This document shows, piece by piece, positions 21,628 to 32,631 of a stretch of 64,000 nt of DNA; position 1 is the stretch's first letter; each line of letters begins with the position of its first letter. This stretch comes from Armillaria gallica (taxonomy: Eukaryota; Basidiomycota; Agaricomycetes; Agaricales; Physalacriaceae). The stretch is taken from the NCBI GenBank assembly GCA_037576215.1, contig JBANDB010000012.1, forward strand, positions 2,170,001-2,234,000, read 5' to 3'. Under the pieces are notes generated by a model, which saw only the letters and a list, made by a program, of their open reading frames with translations, did no database searches and had not been told where the DNA came from. The position numbers and the translations under genes are program-made.

Positions 21628-22443
21628 ATGCCTTCAGCGAGCATACCACCCAGAGGACAGTGCGTCCAGCACACCGGCAACATCCATGAAGGCTGTCAGT
21701 GTTCATGGTTCACGTCGACGCTGCTAGATCAGGTGGGCTTTGATCTTCCTTCACTACCATGCTCACACTCTCTCAGTACATCTGCGGTGCGTGTGGACAT
21801 GGCATTCACTCCCATGTAGACTATGTTTCGATGATTGTCAACCATTATCCTGCGACCCAATGTGCGGCGTATGTTCAAAAGGTATGCTGTTCCCCACTGC
21901 TGGTAACTTGAACTCATGCAGCCTACGCTATAGACACCTCTGACACAGCGCTGCACGTGTGGAACTTGGCTTTCCAACCACGTCGCTATCGATAACTTGT
22001 ATTGTTCTGAAGAACCATGGAACGTATTAGACCACGCTCCGGACAACGACGGTCTTTCTTCCAACTCGACCGGCTTTCCCAATAACACCATCAATGGCGC
22101 ATACGCACCGACATCCATATCCTTTTCTTCCACTGATTCCAACACTGCTGATGCTGGTCTCACTTCGGTGCCTATTTCCTCCCTTTTCGTCAGTCCCTAT
22201 GCATTCAGCCGTTCCGGTGATGCTACCTTGCCTTCAGCCAGTAGCGCTCCATCCACTACTCAATGGGACACCTCATATTATAGCTCAGACGGTTACTTTG
22301 TCCAATACCCGGACCATCTCATTAACTCCTCCTATGCTCGTTTGCCAGACGGCTGCGCGATGGATGAGAGTTTCGAATACCAGCATTATTCGCCGAATGC
22401 GATGCACGGGGCGCCTAATGCCTGGTCAGGCCAGTACGATTAG
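21628..22443 (+). CDS. Small Cys/His-rich protein with Ser/Thr-rich tail (unknown function)
   Basis: Three exons, 21628-21732, 21777-21881 and 21934-22443, join in phase with GT-AG introns of 44 and 52 nt and give 249 residues. The N-terminal 90 residues are rich in Cys and His: CVQHTG, GCQCSWF, YICGACGHGIHSHVDY, HYPATQCAAYVQK and TQRCTCGTWLSNHVAI. The spacing suggests one or two zinc-binding sites. The rest is a disordered Ser/Thr/Pro/Tyr-rich tail ending AWSGQYD. I recall similar short Cys/His-rich proteins as multi-copy families in Agaricomycetes but know no function for them. It is one of the few unbroken genes here. The start at 21628 is chosen because it is in frame with exon 1. The 22444-22800 region after the stop looks like 3' UTR. 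Confidence 0.72.
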
Positions 22444-23520
22444 TCTACGCCCACGATAGCTTCCACAACCTTGGCTTCTTGGCCTAAAATATGTTGCGTG
22501 TTCACTTCACCTGTCCCTCATTTACACGATCCTCACTATCCTTTATCTATTCGATGGTCATCCAAAAAAACTGCACACACTCAATCCAGTTTTCTGCCCG
22601 CTCGGCTCTTATTTGGTTTTTTGATTGCTGTATCTACTGTCCAGTCGCTAGATTCATTTTCCTCTTTTTTTTGTGTTCTATCTGTCACCCGTTCTGTGGG
22701 TATTTACTATCAATTCGCTATCGATTCCTTACTTCGATATATGATATGCTCGTTAACGTTGTCGTTTTTGGTTCTTCCTCAGTGAGTCTGGAGTAGTTAG
22801 GTTCGAAAAGGCGGTACTAATAATATCATTCAATCGAATCACAAAAGTTTATAACTTCACTCTGTTAGCCACGAATTTGAAAATGCCACGCCAGCGGATT
22901 TGATTCCGCAGTTTGTTTTTAGGTACAGATTGAGATTGGATCTATCCCTCTGCCTTTCCATAAACTGTCTCAGCGAAATCAGCGGACCCTGTCCCTTCAC
23001 CGGAAATCAGAAGGGGGCTACTGCTTCCTGAATGCCGAATCCTGTAGGATGGCATTACGGCTTGCGTGGCAAGTTCCGTATTATCCTTGGTAATCTGTGA
23101 GCAATGGAGATAACTGGAACCAGCTGTTATGGATTAATCCGATGCGACTCGGATCAGTAAATTCCCTTATTCTTTAGTTCATACTAGTTATCAACAAGAT
23201 AGATGATCAATAAATTCATTCCACAAGAGACAGAAACCATGCAACCTTTACAGACTTTGGAATACTTGAACGCATCACTGTCCCGTTGACACGGTAATTA
23301 TGGGTCGGGTGATAGTGGCCTGCCAGTTGCTGTTTAGTGCCAGTCAGTTCGGCCGACAGTTGGAATTAGGGTATTCATAGGCTATTTTTCTGGGTAGAGA
23401 TGAAGGGTTCGGGTGACTCTGAGTCTGAGGGCGCGCGGTGATTGTGGCGGGAGGAGAGTTTCAGGCCGGTATTTGCGGCACACGCACTCCGGTTGTTCGG
23501 GCCGGTTCTTGACGTCCTTC
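22444..23520. other. Intergenic region with a fragment of segment X
   Basis: T-rich presumed 3' UTR to about 22800. At about 22930-23010 a short piece matches segment X (CTTTCCATAAACTGTCTCAG, TTCACCGGAAATCAGAAGG). The last 50 bp (CCGGTTGTTCGGGCCGG) are the conserved 5' flank of the M24 gene copies. No other feature was seen. Confidence 0.5.
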
Positions 23521-24888
23521 CATGGGTTCCGAGCAAGATCGAAGCGTCGCCGCCCCAAGCCACGCGGAAGGGATGGTACCTGCTCTGTCTTGGTCTCATA
23601 TCAGCTTGTCTATTAGCTTACCCATAACGTCTACCGAAACTGACGAGCAAGGCGCCTTCCACTGCTCCCATCTTGGCCCACTCCCCGCCTCAGAGTACCA
23701 CGCCCGCCTCTCCAACCTTGGCGAGACCCTCACTGCCCTCAACGCCTCTGCATACACTGCCGAACCCGGTGCCAGCGCGCTCTACTACGCCAACGTCTCG
23801 TCCTCGCACTGGCACCTCTCCGAGAGACCTCTGCTGCTTATCGTGGATGCCTCTGCGCGGGTGACGGTTCTGACGCCCAAGTTTGAAGGCACACGCGCGA
23901 GGTTGCTCTCGATTCCATCTGATGTGGAGTGGGTGGAGTGGGCGGAGGACGAGGTTCCATATAAGCAGCTACCTGACATCGAAGGGACGGTGTTTGTGGA
24001 CGGGAGTATCCGTCACTTCATCGTTGATGGTCTGCGAACAGCGTTACCAAAGGCTACGGTGGTTTCTGTGCCTACAGAGATCAGGCAGCTACGTGAACGC
24101 AAGTCGGAGGGAGAGCTGGTGTTGTTAAAGTGTACCAACGAGGTCTGTATACTTCGATTGCAAATGCTGGAATGCTAACACACCCTTAGGCTACACTTCT
24201 GGCCATCTGACATACACACAAGCATATGCATATCGGCATCCATGAATCCGAGGCCCGACAACTCGTCGCACGCGCCCTTGCCGATGCCGGCCTCAAAGAC
24301 GGCGGGTGCCTAACCTTATTTGGAGGTACGCGCCTTTAATGTCCCCCGCTCTCCATCTCATCCCGCTCAGAAAATGCCGTCCTTCCCCACGGCAGCGGCA
24401 CTGACCGTCGCCTTGGCCCCGACGACTTTGCTTTGTTTGATTGTACCGCCTCCTTGCACGGCTACTGGAGCGACGTCACCCGCACACTCGCCCTTCCCAC
24501 CTCCACCATCCCCGACACCCATATCCAAATATGGAACTTTGTCCACTCGGCGCAGCATATCGCGTTTCAGACCGCCCATGCGGGTGTGGTCGCCAAGCGC
24601 GTCGACGAAGCCCCGAGGCTCTTCCTCGGACTTGCGGGGTATGCAAAGTATTTTACACACCGCCTTGGACATGGTATCGGCTTAGAGGTCCATGAGGATC
24701 CATACCTGAACGGCGGGAGCAAGGCCATCCTCCAAACAGGGCATACCTTCTCTGACGAACCTGGGGTGTATATCGAGGGCAAGGTCGGCGTGCGCCTCGA
24801 AGATTGCTTTTACATTGCGCAGAACGGCAGCGCGGTGTACCTCACGGTGGGAGTGGGAGGTCCCGCTTCGTCGCCTTGGAAGCCTTAA
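23521..24888 (+). pseudogene. M24 metallopeptidase (Xaa-Pro peptidase-like), best copy
   Basis: M24B family (creatinase/prolidase fold), dinuclear-metal peptidases that usually cleave before or after proline. An N-terminal signal anchor (GWYLLCLGLISACLLAYP) suggests a secreted or membrane-tethered enzyme. The N-terminal creatinase-like domain follows to about 24145, then an intron, the ARALADAGLKDGG segment, a second intron (donor GTACGC, acceptor CTCAG), and a complete catalytic domain. All five metal ligands are present: Asp in FDCTASLHGYW, Asp in SDVTRT, His in LGHGIGLEVHEDP, Glu in DEPGVYIEG and Glu in VRLEDC. Lesions seen by comparison with the other copies: a one-base indel after MGSE, a TAA after AYP, a one-base deletion near 23660, and a TGA at 24208-24210 where another copy has CGA. 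Of the five copies it keeps the most intact catalytic domain. Confidence 0.82.
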
Positions 24889-25275
24889 GGTAGTATATTC
24901 AGTTCCAATCGAAGGGAACCGCGGACGATAATGAACAAGGAATCTTACTACTAGCTATATCAACCTAGTCTGCCTCGAACGTTCGAACGTTGTACGTAGA
25001 TCGCCTATCTATGACTGTCACCAAGTAACTGAAAAGGGAAGAAGTACTGACTACTGAGATACATAGAAAGTTAGGTCTGGGACACGGTCGTTCGAGTCCA
25101 TCAGAAAGAAAGAAGAGATATCGTTTCTTGAGCGGCCTGCTCTACATCAACGGAGCAAATCGAAGCCGATTTTCCTCTGCGCTTCAAACTAGTCAGGAGA
25201 ATTTCCGATAAACGTCAATCTCTCGCACGAGGGATTCAATCTCTGAGAGCACGACGCGTAACCATTATCTGACTA
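24889..25275. other. Gene-free stretch
   Basis: Downstream of the M24 copy. It contains a small palindrome (CGAACGTTCGAACG at about 24978) but no open frame or repeat that I can assign. Confidence 0.4.
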
Positions 25276-25815
25276 CTAGGAAAATGATAGGCACACAAAC
25301 GAACGGCGCTGAGAAGTCAGTGTCAGTGTGTAGTCGCTCTTCGTAAGATAAGGTGAGGTAAAGTAAAAATGAATTAGAGGCAAAGAGCTGATCATAATCA
25401 TCAACAAATCAACTAAGAACAAGAGAAGATTATGAGTAGACGGCATTGCTCTACGGCGTCTACGCTGCGATTGCTGTAGACAGACAGGAAGAGAGATTCG
25501 AACGGGACGAGAGGTACTCATACCATCGTCAAGGTGGCTGTCGGCAGTCGCACCAGTGATCCCTAAGCTCCGCGACCAAGAACCTTGACTTCGCACCAAG
25601 GCCAAGGCCTCGTAAAACACTGATTCGTGAACCCTAGATGCGGGACCTGCGAATTCGAGAGTACCAGCTCCCAGAAATGTTCCCACAAACAACACAGATT
25701 TTGTCGTCTCGTGTACAACAATTTTGCTATCCAAGATGGTGTGTGTAAAAGTTAGCTCGAGTCTCGCTGATATGTATTGCATTGGTGGTATGTCGTAGGT
25801 TCATCAACATCATGG
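25276..25815 (-). other. Open frame related to the 31220-31620 repeat gene (unknown)
   Basis: A minus-strand frame without stops covers about 170 residues. Its 5' part and the sequence just upstream (FVDSM, then HTTN in another frame, ILDSKIVVHE) correspond to the segment at 31430-31600. Beyond VFYEALALVRSQGSWSRSLG it is unrelated to anything I recognise. It may be part of a decayed multi-copy gene. Confidence 0.25.
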
Positions 25816-25859
25816 AATCGACGAACAGGCCGACGGAAGCACATATCACCGCGTATTCA

Positions 25860-27743
25860 ACGAACGGAACTTGTTCGGGCAAATTAATCAGAGCACTCTA
25901 GTTTTCAATGAGTATACATATAAATATAATGCATACAGTTGCCACCTACTGATATACCTTGAATCTGTTGATGCATTGGTAAGTAGGTGAGCTATTTGAT
26001 CACGGGCACCACTATGCACACCATTCTGGCGCACATTTACGTGATCTAGTCAACATCCTGGCGTATCCATGACAAGATAACACCTTCAACATGGTCCTTG
26101 ACATCTGTATACTCCATTAATCGTGCATTCACTCGAAGCCGGGATAATTATACCGAGATCATATACCAAATACAGGGCCCCGCGCTCGTCAGAACTTGAC
26201 ATTCCGATAACGTGGGGTCGGTTAGGATGCCTATGGAACAGTTATCAGCCAAAACATGCAGAATCTGAATGTCGCGTACATAGTAATTGAGTCTGATTTA
26301 AATGATGCTTCCTACATCTGGCGACGATGTAGCACAAACAGCCTAAAGTGAGGACAAATGTTTCATACCGATTTCGCTTTACAGCCAGTGAACACTTTGA
26401 TGGCAACGGCTGTTCCCTGAATTTCTGCTTTATGAAGGCTATACCCTGGACCGTTGGCGAAGGACCCCCGACTATCCCTACATAGGTCGGAACGCTAAAT
26501 TTTCCATTTCTGACAATTTGTCCGAACTTTTTGTCCAGGCCGAGGTCAGAATTCTGTCCGAACTTTCGCTGAAACTGACTCTGGAACAAATTTTGTCCGA
26601 ACTTCTGTGCCGACCTAGAGAAAATGGCCAAAATACCGCAAATTTTCTATTCTTCATTGCCACTTTGCTTTCGTCACATTGTTCAGAGGAAACCGTTGCC
26701 CAAGGAATTTGAAATGACCTGCCGCAGAGGTTGCACCATGTCCATGGATTTGTCCGAACTCCGTTCTGACATTGTACATGTGAGTTCTTTTGTCCGAACT
26801 AAAATTCTGACCTACAATCCGAGGTCAATGAATCTGTCCGAACTTGGTGCCGACCTTCGACCCATAGAAGGCCAAATTTGTCCGAACTCCCCGTGCCGAC
26901 CTCCATAGGCATAGTCGGGGGTCCTGTTGGTGATCTCTTCACAGAGAGTGATATGACCTCTTAGCACAAGCTGCAGTTTTCATGAGCACACATTTCGGTT
27001 TTGGACAGGAGATCCGAGGCTTACATCTACCGATGCTCCTTCGGGCCTCGGGGTAGGACTAATGCTGTTCCTAAGCTCTGCAACAGATTGCTCGATGCGC
27101 TGTAGGGATGCGTAACTACGGTCGCAGACTTCTTCAAGCGAAAGTGACCTCGTGATCTAAAATAACTGATAAGGGACGAGGACCTCACGAGAGTGTGCGG
27201 CCTACTTGAAAAAGCAACAGAGTATCGTCAACCCGTTTTCCAAGGCGTTGCAATTCATCATTGTCTGATTTTGAATAAAGGAAATGATGGATCGCCTTCT
27301 TGTATTTATACTTTTTGACGAATTCTTGAACAGCATGCAACTCCCTATCATCACATCAAGTGAAAGGAACGACTGAATAAGGTAGAGAAGGACATACACT
27401 TCAAATTGTTGAATACTGTTCGATAGTCTGTCCGTAATTTGCACGCTTTCCAGATGCTGTGATAAGGTGATATGAGCTCTCAAGCACCGATTTGTGATTT
27501 CACGACAGGTCCCTGCGTTCTGTTGACTCTGATACGCTGTGTCCAAGATGAAAAGGATGATATCTGTCGCTGTTCCAAGGCTGGTATTGGGGTGAATCCG
27601 GCAGCAGCCTAGAGTACAATCAGCAATGATAGTCACCTGGTGAACTCTAGTGAGTCTGTGGCACATACTTTTAGAACTTGCAGAGGCGGTCTAGCAGTCT
27701 CAATGCTCTTGTTCTTCTTGATTAAGGTAAATATATTTTTCAT
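25860..27743 (-). pseudogene. Helical-bundle/kinase-like gene, copy B, split by a MITE
   Basis: Exon 1 from 27743 reads MKNIFTLIKKNKSIETA. Exon 2 starts AAAGFTPIPAL but loses frame before ATDIILFILDTAYQSQQNAG and RAHITLSQHLESVQI. The exon with KSNTDDL-like sequence follows (27210-27330). The kinase-like part (26130-26450 and beyond) is interrupted by the 465-bp MITE at 26461-26925, and its end has several stops. Order and splice sites match copy C. Confidence 0.6.
26461..26925. mobile_element. hAT-like MITE, 465 bp, with repeated GTCCGAACT
   Basis: Ends AGGACCCCCGACTAT are inverted, followed by imperfect inverted AGGTCGG. Flanks are GTTGGCGA (26453-26460) and GTTGGTGA (26926-26933): an 8-bp duplication with one C-to-T change at a CpG. 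The interior holds at least seven direct copies of GTCCGAACT, often preceded by TTT. It interrupts kinase-like copy B. Confidence 0.75.
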
Positions 27744-28331
27744 CGAACCACCGTTCGGGTATCCTGCAGAGATGTGGAAGCGGAAAAGAGGTTGTACGTA
27801 CTGAAAACAGCATGTGTTGCCTTTGCCACATATTCTGCGCCAGGTGCATGAAACACAGCCATGGCTGGTACCTGAAGACACGGGTTATGACGCATAGGAC
27901 TTGATTTTGTTGATTTCGTTGTCGCTGACCAGCTTAGAAATTATATCATGCTGCATTGTCATGTCTCTTGTGACAGGCCTCATGTCACGAAGGAAGTGGG
28001 CACGGTAGTCACTTGACCTGGGATTGCGTTGGAACTTGGCAGGTGACGAAGTGCATGGAATTCGCCCCTCTGACTGACGAATGGAAGGGCCGAACGCTGA
28101 TATGGTCAACGACTGTCCACCCAGTGCTTTGCGGGCCCTTGACGTTTTCGCGTGATGATCAAATTGATGATGCATGTAATGTCTAGTAATGCTTAGTTCT
28201 CTGATGCAGCAAGTTGGAGACTGGAGTACTCAGTAAGTACTGCACGTTTGAATTTGAGGTCTTACACTGTACATGCCATGCGCTTCGAGGAAAGAACGTC
28301 CAGTACTGAAGGAAAGTCGTCGTAAGCTACT
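27744..28331. repeat. Module spacer, copy B
   Basis: Same spacer as 15845-16240, with an extra stretch at about 27880-28060. It contains the conserved GATATGGTCAACGACTGTCC and CTGGAGTACTCAGTAAGTAC blocks. No gene. Confidence 0.5.
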
Positions 28332-29696
28332 CTAAGGCTTCCAAGGTGACGAGGCGGGACCTCCTACTCCCACCGTAAAGTATACCACACTGCCATTCTG
28401 CGCGATGTAAAAGCAGTCTTCGAGGCGCACGCTGACCTTGCCCTCGATATACACCCCAGGCTCGTCAGAAAAAGTATGCACTGTTTGGAGGATGGCCTCG
28501 CTCCTGCCGTTCAGGTATGGATCCTCATGGACCTCCAAGCCAATACCATGTCCAAGGCAGTGTGTAAAGTACTTTGCATACCGCGCAAGTCCGAGGAAGA
28601 GCCTCGGGACTTCGTCGAAGCGCTTGGTGACCACACCTGCGTGGGCGGTCTGAAAGGCGATATGCTGAGCCGAGTGGACGAAGTTCCATATTTGGAGATG
28701 GGCGTCGGGGATGGTGGAAGCGGGGAGGGCGAGTGTGCGAGTGACGTCGCTCCAATAGCCGTGTAAGGAGGGGGTACAATCAAACAAAGCAAAGTCGTCG
28801 GGGCCAAGGCGGCGGTTGGTGCTGCTTCCATGAGGAAGGGCGGCGTTTTCTAGGCGGGATAAGATGGGGTGCGGGGGTCATTAAAGATGCGTACCTCTAA
28901 ATAAGGTAGGGCACCCGCTGTCTTTGAGGCCAGCGTCGGCAAGGGCGCGTGCAACGAGTTGTCGGGCCTCGGATTCACGGGTGCCGATGTGCATATGCTT
29001 ATGTGTATGTCGGATGGCCAGAAGTGTAGCCTGTGGGTGTGTTAGTATTCCAGTATTTGTAATCAAAGCATGCAGACCTCGTTGGCACACTTTACAACTC
29101 CAGCTCTCCCTTCGACTTGCATTCCTGCAGTTGCCTTATCTCTGTAGGCGCAGCGATCACCGTAGCCTTTGGAAACCGTTCGTAGCCCATCGACGATGAA
29201 ATGACGGATACTCCCATCCACAAACACCGTCCCTTCGATGTCAGGTAGCTGCTTATATGGAACCTCGTCCTCTGCCCACTCCACCCACTCCACATCAGAC
29301 GGAATCAAGAGCAACCTTGCGCATGTGCCTTCAAATTTGGGCGTCAGGACCGTCACCCGGGCAGAGGAATCCACGATAAGCAGCAGAGGTCTCTCGGAGA
29401 GGTGCCAGTGCGAGGACGAGACATTGGCGTAGTAGAGCGCACTGAACCGGGTTCGGCGATGTATGCAGAGGCGTTGAGTGCAGTGAGAGTCTCGCCGAGC
29501 GTGGACAGGCGGGCGTGGAACTCCGAGGCGGGGAGTGGGCCAGGATGGGAACAGTGGGAAGGCGTCTTGCTCGTCAGTTTAGGTAGACGCGATGGGTAAG
29601 CGAACAGAGAAGCTGCTATGAGTCCAAGACAGTGCAGATACCATCCCTTCCACGTAGCTTGGGGCGGCGAAGCTTCGAATTGCTTTCAGAGCCCAT
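28332..29696 (-). pseudogene. M24 metallopeptidase, copy 2
   Basis: ATG at 29696 (MGSE), then frames shift before the signal anchor (GIWYLHCLGL-like, about 29620). The N-terminal domain is recognisable (EGTVFVDGSIRHFIVDGL), as are the ARALADAGLKDSG segment and a long intact catalytic frame at 28332-28787. That frame has FDCTPSLHGYWSDVTRTLA, the His segment GHGIGLEVHEDPYLNG, DEPGVYIEGKVSVRLEDC and a normal SPWKP end. Frame breaks occur near 29160 (short deletion after GLRT) and in the 29430-29600 region. All metal ligands remain in one open frame, but the gene as a whole is broken. Confidence 0.82.
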
Positions 29697-31219
29697 GAAA
29701 GCAAGTCAAGAACCATGCCTCTCGGAGTTAGCCGGATATGGCTACCCGAATCAACACGCCAAAATAGCGCGTCGGCTCTTCTCGCACCTCCATTTCTACG
29801 CGACGCAAATGTCGTTCTCAGAGATTTCCCGTGCGCTATGCTGCCTGTACGCCTTGAATATCAAAATGCTGGAAACATTCTCACCTGTCGAGGTATCAGG
29901 TATTGAAGACATCCGTCCACTGTGTACAGTACTTTGCGGCACTTTAACATGGCGTCAATCTTGTCAACGTGAGCGACGGCACAGGAGCAATATATGTCGC
30001 AACATACTAGGTGGAAAAAGATTGGCGACAACGACAATGGGGGACGGGGAAAGATACAACAGTTCTTTGGCGGCGGTTCTGAGAAGAGAACGGGCCTGCG
30101 AAATATGCCGGGGCTGGATATCCCTTGGCTCTACTCCTGTACGCGTATGCTTTCTCTTTCTCGCATGTCTTACATTCTTCTCTAGTGCCGAAGACTCGAT
30201 TGGTCCAACAACAATGTGTGAAATATCTCCATGTAATGCAGAACCTCATCTTGAAGTTACATTCGATCTGGAAAGATGTACGTGTGATTAAGCTCTCCGG
30301 ACCTTCAAGCCAAGGTTCTCAAAATTAGTCTCAAGGTAAGCAGTGCTCCATTCCATTGTGCATCTCTTCATTCCGACTAGTTAGAATGGTTACGCGATGC
30401 GCTCTCGAAATTGGATAGAAATTGACGTTTATCGGAAATCCTCCACCAAGGATAGACCCCTCTCAAAAGCAAAAGGCTAAGTCACTGGTCGGGGTGAAGT
30501 CAATGCTCCGTATCCAAATACAGGAACGTTCGCCAGTACTGAGGTGCGCGAGCTGGACTTTCCAGATTTCTGTTCGATGACCGAGGAAGTTTTAGACGGA
30601 CCACCTGAACAACATAGACGTCCTAGAAACTTTCGATTGCGCTCAAACTATTGGCTTCAAGTTTGCTATCGTGCTCATCCTTGTTCGTTTCTGACAATGC
30701 CTCAGTTATCGGTTCGCTCACATCTCTCGGACGCTGAGAGCTCTGCAGAGCTCTACAAAGACTTCGCTTCGGATTGATGACGAGGGTCTGATGAGTGTTC
30801 AGTTCCCTCTCCCTCACCCAAACTCGGGAAAAGAGACGAGACTCCAGCAGCTTTCATAGAATTTCGGGTGAGCTCTTAAATAAGTTTGCGTGCGCGCTTG
30901 GATTGATAGCATGTGACAGTGTTTAGCATTGGATGAAGAGTAACCTTACGCAAGAAGTATCAAGAGTTCCAGGCAGAAGAGGGTATCCATATTCACCCAA
31001 GAAGCCGTGGCCGATACAACGCCTGTTTGAACTTCAGTTTGCCCAATATTCAGGCTTTCGACTTATACCCTTTCCTAGTTACAGAGAGAGGTCAGGCAGC
31101 TGGATGGCTTCCTTTCCTCCAACACGATCACGATCGATCTGATCAGGATCTAGTGCGACACCTGCCGCACTAGACCAAAAGAATGAGTAGGTTGAACATC
31201 AACAAGCGATACTTGTGGA
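29697..31219. other. Region with weak open frames only
   Basis: A plus-strand frame of 219 codons (29632-30291) overlaps the antisense of M24 exon 1 and shows no family signature. A second plus frame (30541-30777: FPDFCSMTEEVLDGPPEQH) is also unrecognised. Positions 30340-30430 match the end of R3. I do not call a gene here. Confidence 0.3.
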
Positions 31220-31620
31220 TTATGGCAGGACGATGTTTCGTCCCCAAGGCCCAGGGTACTCAATTATAATCGAGAACAGCAGGGCGCCCTGTGTTAATGA
31301 AAAAGCGCTCGCAAGAAAAGACTGAATTCCACGTACATCGACGCCTCGGAGCGTGGATCGGACGACCCCACGTACGACCTGGCCATTCGTGTCCCAGAAG
31401 AAAACACGACTTGGGGGTGTGGAATGTACCAGAGCGTTGTTATCCAAGATGGCATCCGTAAGAGTTAGCTCCTCTCGCCAATATCCAGTGCAAAGTTGGT
31501 TGTATGCTGTAGATTCGTCCATGGCATGGAGTCGACGAACAGGCTGACGGAGGCGCAGGAATGATCCATATTCTTGTGAGATCTTGTGTAGATCCGTGTC
31601 ACGGCCGTGCCGCTTCCATG
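31220..31620 (-). pseudogene. Unknown repeated gene with FFWDTNGQVVRGVV core, fused to an M24 remnant
   Basis: Minus-strand open frame ending TAA at 31220. It encodes AILDNNALVHS, FFWDTNGQVVRGVV, then STLRGVDVRGI. The same core appears on plus within both R1 copies (about 5440 and 43780). It is joined at about 31610 to the M24 sequence ALPHGSGTA, making a chimera. The function is unknown and the junction looks like a rearrangement. Confidence 0.45.
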
Positions 31621-31900
31621 AGGAAGGGCAGCATTTCTGGGCGGAATAAGATGGGGAGCGGGGGGCATTAAAAGGCACGTACCTCCAAATGAGGTTAGGC
31701 CACTGCCCTCTTTGAGGCCGGCATCGGCGAGGGCACGCGCGATGGGTTGTCGGGCCTCAGACTCGTAGATGCCAATGTGCATATGCTTATGTACTTGTCG
31801 GGTGGCCGGAAGCTACGGAACACAACAATATAATATGTATTTAGCATGTATGTACCATACATAAGGTGTAGTGGGTTGTTGCCAGCGAGCATGCGTGGGA
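31621..31900 (-). pseudogene. M24 metallopeptidase fragment, copy 5
   Basis: Encodes only HKHMHIGIYESEARQPIARA, then LADAGLKEGSGLTSFGG, an intron and ALPHGSGT, corresponding to the middle exons of the M24 gene. The catalytic domain is missing, replaced by the unrelated repeat gene at 31220-31620. Confidence 0.7.
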
Positions 31901-32631
31901 AGGGGAGATCAACGAATTTTTTCCAAAATGTATTCTAGCGGGGTTACCAAGTCCCTTCCCAAGGGTCCCAAGGTAGCAGGTCCTGCTGGCCGGCCTTACT
32001 GACGTTCAGAAATTTATTCGCTCGATTGTGATTCTTTTATCGTACATCAGATGTTTTCCGTTTCCGGTGCCACCCGGAAAATATTGAAGAGAAGTCGTAA
32101 GTGGTGCGAGCTGAAACGCAGACAGATCCGATGAACAGGGTGAAAGAGGGATATTGTGTGTGGAGCGTAGGAGTACAGTGCGTTCTTACGTCCATGCGGC
32201 TTACTTCGGGAATCTGCCAAGCAAACTCCCGCTGAGCAGTCGTGTTCGACGGATTCTGAGATGAAGATGATATAGAAGATAAAGATGTGTCGTCTGTCTG
32301 TGTGATAGTTGCAGTGCATTCGCGATCCGTTTCATCGACTAAATGGTTGGTCAGTAGATGATTCTAAGTATACTTATTAGACGCTCATTTACCATAGGTG
32401 ACGCAATGAACACTATGAAAGATCTGCAATCTCGATGTCAATACGCAGATCAAGCCTATCACACAAGAGTACCAACCTTGAAGCATATGTCGTCTATCAC
32501 ACGTGAAAATCTTGAGGTATGGTCATCAGGAGCCACCGAGGCAGTTGAAGAGTTAGCCGCTTCTTGATGGATTGCAAGTACAACTCGGCCATGAGCATCC
32601 CAAAGGATATCGAAGTCCTATATCATGATAT
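31901..32631. other. Gene-free stretch
   Basis: Only short frames, none conserved elsewhere in the window. No repeat or element boundary recognised. Confidence 0.35.

Noticed and set aside
25276..25782. Secreted or regulatory protein of 168 codons
   Set aside because: No signal or domain could be supported; only its 5' part relates to another repeat, so it was kept as a low-confidence frame instead.
29632..30291. 219-codon plus-strand gene
   Set aside because: Its first part is the antisense of M24 exon 1 and the rest shows no signature or conservation within the window.
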